The notes under the pieces: model-generated
Told to the model about the DNA's origin: nothing
Databases searched by the model: none
What the model saw: only the letters and a program-made list of their open reading frames with translations
Shown here: positions 6,163 through 8,693 of the stretch, piece by piece
Position numbering within the stretch: the first letter of the stretch is position 1
Layout: every line of letters begins with the position of its first letter
Made by a program: the position numbers and the translations under genes
Source: JAAYAY01 sp964429355
GTDB taxonomy: Bacteria; Planctomycetota; Planctomycetia; Pirellulales; Thermoguttaceae
Length of the DNA: 8,693 bases
Direction of reading: 5' to 3'
Assembly (NCBI GenBank): GCA_964429355.1
Contig: CAYSCH010000395.1
Location: 1-8,693, forward strand

Positions 6163-6212
6163 GTGGCTGGGGCTTCCAGCCGCAGCATCCCGGAGCAAGA
6201 TGCTCCAGCCAC
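6163..6212. repeat. 50-bp dyad repeat, probably a dispersed intergenic palindrome
   Basis: GTGGCTGG (6163-6170) pairs perfectly with CCAGCCAC (6205-6212) and extends two pairs inward with one G-U. Inside, AGCATC (6184-6189) pairs with GATGCT (6199-6204) as an alternative stem, and GGCTTCCAGCC forms a small third stem. This 'GTGGCTGG...AGCAAGATGCTCCAGCCAC' style resembles dispersed intergenic palindromes in planctomycete genomes as I recall them. That it is repeated elsewhere in this genome cannot be seen here. It sits 50 bp upstream of the repressor promoter. Confidence 0.5.
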
Positions 6213-6274
6213 CAGTGCGACTCGCGGCAGAGCGGCGTTTTGGGGAATCGGGGGTGAGCCCGCTTCCCCCCCGA

Positions 6275-6394
6275 TCACCGACGGTGGAGGCGAAATAGGT
6301 CAGAGATAGGGGCCATCCCGACGACGGTGACGGTGGCCTGGGCTTCGACGATCGCCTTGATCATCCCGATCAGTGCGCCTGCGAGGTCGTCCAT
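6275..6394 (-). pseudogene. STAS-domain-like C-terminal remnant
   Basis: This minus-strand frame encodes 39 residues from an ATG without a Shine-Dalgarno sequence. DLAGALIGMIKAIVEAQATV followed by TVVGMAPISDLFRLHRR follows the C-terminal half of anti-sigma-factor antagonist (STAS) domains, typically 'D.SGLGALI..IK.....GG.V.(V/L)(V/A)G..P.(V).DLF.LTRL'. The expected D-S-(S/A)-G-L phosphorylation loop reads M-D-D-L-A-G here, so the key Ser/Thr is lost. The same frame upstream is interrupted by several stops, but contains two further protein-like stretches: 6413 to about 6520 and 6596-6784 (including VVNIDKYNEVTV, plausible as a STAS first strand). I read 6275-6784 as one decayed gene, with low confidence; the frame between is not convincing. 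Confidence 0.3.
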
Positions 6395-6604
6395 TTTAGA
6401 GCGGCGCAGTCAGATCCAGAGGGCCGACGTGCCCTTGAGCGGACGATTCACGATTCCGCGTCGGGCGAACTCAACCGGCGAGACACCGCGTGGGATGAGA
6501 TTCACTTCACTGACCTCGGACGGTTACACCGACGCGGACAGAGTGCATGGCGCATCTGACTCAGGAGTTCACGGCCGAGGTGGCAACCCACGCCATCACA
6601 ACCT

Positions 6605-6627
6605 GCATCGGTCACATCGACCGATGC
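6605..6627. repeat. Perfect 9-bp hairpin with embedded direct repeat
   Basis: GCATCGGTC-ACATC-GACCGATGC is a perfect 9-bp inverted repeat with a 5-base loop. The inner 16 bases (TCGGTCACATCGACCG, 6608-6623) recur exactly at 6699-6714, where only a 5-bp stem remains. No T-run follows on either strand, so it is not a standard terminator. It lies in the decayed region downstream of the HipA-DUF3037 operon. Confidence 0.7.
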
Positions 6628-6762
6628 GCCGGACGGTGACTTCATTGTACTTGTCGATGTTCACGACTAAGGTCGCGAGAGATATTTGCCATTCTGCCTC
6701 GGTCACATCGACCGGCGCGACGACGGGACCGTTGACCGCGGCTCGGGCTACTCCGCCCGCGT

Positions 6763-6795
6763 TGAGCAGCAGTTCGTTCAGGCCTCAACTGCTCA
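6763..6795 (-). terminator. Dyad at the end of the HipA-DUF3037 operon
   Basis: TGAGCAG (6763-6769) pairs with CTGCTCA (6789-6795), and the alternative AGCAGTT (6768-6774) pairs with AACTGCT (6787-6793). The structure overlaps the TGA stop of the DUF3037 gene (6795-6793). No U-tract follows in the minus direction, so termination would have to be non-canonical. Confidence 0.25.
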
Positions 6796-7614
6796 GTCGG
6801 GCTGCAGCACCTTGCCGGTTCGACGAATCTCGTCGATCAGCTTCCAGAGCGTGTCTTCGGTGTAGAGCTGCACTTGATGCTCACTGAGAATTCGACGCAC
6901 GTCGGTGCTCGTCTCCGTGGGCTGGGACAAGAAGCGTCCCACCACAACAAGCTGCAAATCGCCGTGCTCCGGGTGCGGCTCCGAGTAGAGCGAGCGGCCT
7001 TCGACTGCGAACCGGCAAGCCTTGCCGATTGCGTAACCTGGTTCCTTCGACTGGAAGGTAACGGGCTGAATCAGGTTGAATCGCCCGTTCTGATAGCCGT
7101 AGGGGACCTTGAGGCATTCATTGAAAATCGGAACGCGGACAGTCAAATCCCTGGCGATCTTTGAATCCAGTCCGGCATTGGAAATACAGTCGCCCACATA
7201 CCGCCGAAAAGGTCTGCCCTCATCGCCCTGCTTTCGCGGGGTCCCCCCAACCAAGTCTTGAAAGAGTTGATCCAGGTCCTTCGACGGATCTAGCACTCGC
7301 ATCGGGCGCGGCGCTGTGATCTGAATCTGGTTGGCGCGAAGCTGGATGAAGCGCTGCAGGTCCTCCAGACTTTGGATGTTGCGGTGCTCCACTTCCAAGC
7401 GTTCTTCGATACCACGCTTGAACGAGTTGATCTGAGCCCAATCGTGGTCTTCCGGGCCGAAGAAATGTCGGATTCGGCGATTATCGCGCGCCGTGCGGGC
7501 CTGAAGAAACATCCGGTCGGGGCAGAAAAGCAGCACGCCGATATTGGCCGCTTCAAGGCGAGAAAGATCGGGACAGTATTGAATCAGGCAGTAGTAGCCT
7601 TGGGCCGGTTTCAT
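6793..7614 (-). CDS. DUF3037 domain-containing protein
   Basis: This frame encodes 273 residues. The N-terminus GYYCLIQYCPDLSRLEAANI followed by GVLLFCP (residues 6-32) is the recognisable DUF3037 opening ('Y.(L/I)(V/I)(R/Q)Y.PD..R.E..N(I/V)GV(V/L)L'). A central charged region (45-130) follows, including ERLEVEHRNIQSLEDLQRF. The start is fixed by GGAGG 7 bases upstream and by ATGA overlap with the stop of the HipA-like kinase, so the two are translationally coupled. DUF3037 genes are often found beside HipA-like kinase genes of this kind. The biochemical role is, to my knowledge, not established; it could be a substrate, an antidote or a cofactor for the kinase. There are no transmembrane segments or signal peptide, so it should be cytoplasmic. 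Confidence 0.88.
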   Translation of the reverse strand: MKPAQGYYCLIQYCPDLSRLEAANIGVLLFCPDRMFLQARTARDNRRIRHFFGPEDHDWAQINSFKRGIEERLEVEHRNIQSLEDLQRFIQLRANQIQITAPRPMRVLDPSKDLDQLFQDLVGGTPRKQGDEGRPFRRYVGDCISNAGLDSKIARDLTVRVPIFNECLKVPYGYQNGRFNLIQPVTFQSKEPGYAIGKACRFAVEGRSLYSEPHPEHGDLQLVVVGRFLSQPTETSTDVRRILSEHQVQLYTEDTLWKLIDEIRRTGKVLQPD

Positions 7615-8459
7615 GGTTCGTCCTCCGCCTCTTTCATGAACTTGAATTCGTCCTGAGGCCAGATCCAGTTCATTATATGCTCGGCGACATAGGCGGCTCT
7701 ACCGATCAGGAAGTCTGCGAGGGCCGCCCTCGTCCGATCGTTCACTTTCCATTCGGATGGTATCGACTGGATGACGCCTTCCACCTCTTTTCGGGGGATA
7801 CTGCGCAACATATCGACTGCGGCCTGAACCCCATCCTTGCCCAAGAATCGTCGGAATTCTGGGAAAAGGCCGTATACCACAGAATCGCGCATGTGGTCGA
7901 TATGAGATAATCTCGGCGTCAATTCGCCTCCGCCGACGAAGCAATGGGTGTGGTCCATCGCGCGCAACAGGAGCTTTCCCGACGGGGCCTCTCTGCTCAA
8001 GAAGACATTGTCGCGATTCCATCGCTCGTTCGGTGGGGGTGTGTATCGGTCTCGATTCCGGATCCACGTATCGAAGACTACGAGTCGGCTGATATCGGGC
8101 ACGTTTACAAGCCGTTTCAGTTCACGCGGCTTGCCGCCCCAACTCCCACCTTTTTCGCTGCGAGTTACAAAGGCGGGGCCGGTCGTCGCGACGTCGCCGT
8201 TCGGCAGCCAGATTTCCGGCACTCCGGTCACCTCAATGAGGGCGTAGTCGAATGTCGGCAGAGCGAACCGGCGAGCCAATTGTGTAGCCACCAACTCGCA
8301 TGCGAGGACATGTTCGCCTTCCGGATTCCCCATTGCCTTCAAGTAACCTTCGCCAGCATCTGTTACGACAACTGAAACCCCAGTGCTGGAAGGCACACAG
8401 CGAACCCATCGTAAGATCTCTGTTGGCTGCCAGTTCGATTGCGGGAGAGCCAGGGGCAT
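7611..8459 (-). CDS. HipA-like (HipA_2-type) Ser/Thr kinase-fold protein
   Basis: This frame encodes 282 residues from the ATG at 8459. An in-frame TTG at 8582 would add 41 residues, but it coincides with a promoter -35 and the extension looks non-conserved. Visible kinase-fold elements are GEGYLKAMGN (residues 36-45, with K41 the likely ATP-binding lysine), VVFDTWIRNRDRY (127-139, the HipA-type catalytic loop with D137), NRDN at 148-151, and AMDHTHCF at 167-174, with D169 the probable metal ligand (a DFG counterpart). Classic HipA is about 440 residues and works with the DNA-binding antitoxin HipB. Here there is no N-terminal HipA subdomain and no HipB; the partner is DUF3037, joined by ATGA overlap. 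The family's substrate is unknown to me. All motifs look intact, so the protein is probably active. The Shine-Dalgarno sequence is weak (GACGGG about 7 bases upstream). Confidence 0.88.
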   Translation of the reverse strand: MPLALPQSNWQPTEILRWVRCVPSSTGVSVVVTDAGEGYLKAMGNPEGEHVLACELVATQLARRFALPTFDYALIEVTGVPEIWLPNGDVATTGPAFVTRSEKGGSWGGKPRELKRLVNVPDISRLVVFDTWIRNRDRYTPPPNERWNRDNVFLSREAPSGKLLLRAMDHTHCFVGGGELTPRLSHIDHMRDSVVYGLFPEFRRFLGKDGVQAAVDMLRSIPRKEVEGVIQSIPSEWKVNDRTRAALADFLIGRAAYVAEHIMNWIWPQDEFKFMKEAEDEP

Positions 8460-8551
8460 CGCATGACCCGTCGGTTGTCGGCTGTGGTACGGTACGAAGC
8501 GAGCGAAAGACTGCGGGAGACACTCTGCGCCGCGAACATCCCGTGGGGTCT

Positions 8552-8693
8552 TTATCGTACTGTGGCGGGAAACGTCGTGCAAGCAGTTGCTGGACTCTGC
8601 ATCTGATCAGGCAGAAGGGGCGAGGTCGGTTGGGCAGCCTCGTCTGCGGCAGCGGGTTCAACGAGGCGGTCTGTGCTACAGGGGCGATTCAGG
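8552..8693 (-). CDS. Possible C-terminal end of an upstream gene (partial)
   Basis: A minus-strand frame is open from the window edge to a TAA at 8554-8552 (46 codons). It reads as a Pro/Ala-rich tail (STDRLVEPAAADEAAQPTSP, then LLPDQMQSP). The composition is plausible for a low-complexity C-terminus, but the frame has no family match, and another minus frame is open over the same bases. If real, the gene ends within the predicted -10 region of the kinase operon. Confidence 0.25.
   Translation of the reverse strand, partial: LNRPCSTDRLVEPAAADEAAQPTSPLLPDQMQSPATACTTFPATVR
8554..8582 (-). promoter_or_regulatory. Putative promoter of the HipA-DUF3037 operon
   Basis: On the minus strand, TTGCAC (8582-8577) and TACGAT (8559-8554) are 17 bp apart. 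This predicts a start near 8547 and a leader of about 90 bases to the ATG at 8459. The -35 hexamer is the same TTGCAC as in the repressor operon promoter. No dyad operator overlaps it, so autoregulation by the pair is not evident. Confidence 0.4.

Noticed and set aside
6541..6635. Plus-strand mini-ORF MAHLTQEFTAEVATHAITTC followed by IGHIDRCAGR
   Set aside because: It is thirty codons with no Shine-Dalgarno sequence, and its end is dictated by the hairpin sequence at 6605-6627; it lies antisense to the decayed STAS-like frame.
8233..8661. Minus-strand 142-codon frame over the start of the HipA-like gene
   Set aside because: It is Arg/Pro/Ser-rich, starts with TTG, and overlaps the well-supported kinase frame.

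Overview
The window looks like a chromosomal accessory stretch from a member of the Planctomycetota or a close relative. The main reasons are a BlaI-type repressor paired with an M56 membrane protease whose extracytoplasmic part is a tandem of secretin-like modules (with the 'W..VGG.G.I' tail common in planctomycete proteins), a moderately high GC content, and several decayed REP-associated (RAYT-type) transposases. The taxonomic call is an inference from gene style, not from a marker gene.

All convincing protein genes are on the minus strand. From right to left: (i) a two-gene operon of a HipA-like kinase (8459-7611) and a DUF3037-family protein (7614-6793), joined by an ATGA stop/start overlap; (ii) a 760-bp non-coding stretch (6030-6792) with a decayed frame whose C-terminal part resembles a STAS domain, a perfect 9-bp hairpin, a 50-bp dyad repeat and the control region of the next operon; (iii) a BlaI/MecI-family repressor (6029-5640) and an M56 protease fusion (5643-3274), again joined by ATGA; (iv) a 565-bp intergenic stretch; (v) an exported TPR-repeat protein (2708-1365); (vi) a Tat-like exported or anchored hypothetical protein (1086-490) with an in-frame 36-bp direct repeat.

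The left 1.4 kb is a transposase graveyard. An internally deleted RAYT transposase lies at 201-465, and the C-terminal tail of a different transposase lies at 1221-1373, both on the plus strand. They bracket the hypothetical gene of (vi). A short minus-strand C-terminal fragment at 1-126 appears to be cut off by the RAYT element end.

The best-supported functional units are two. The first is the autoregulated repressor-protease pair: a 17-bp-spaced promoter has one BlaI-type operator filling its spacer and a second operator 31 bp downstream. The protease should relieve repression in response to an unknown envelope signal, since the usual penicillin-sensor domain is missing. The second is the HipA-like kinase with DUF3037, a conserved but functionally unclear pair that could be a toxin-antitoxin or defence-like module. 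No rRNA, tRNA, CRISPR array or intact mobile element was seen.
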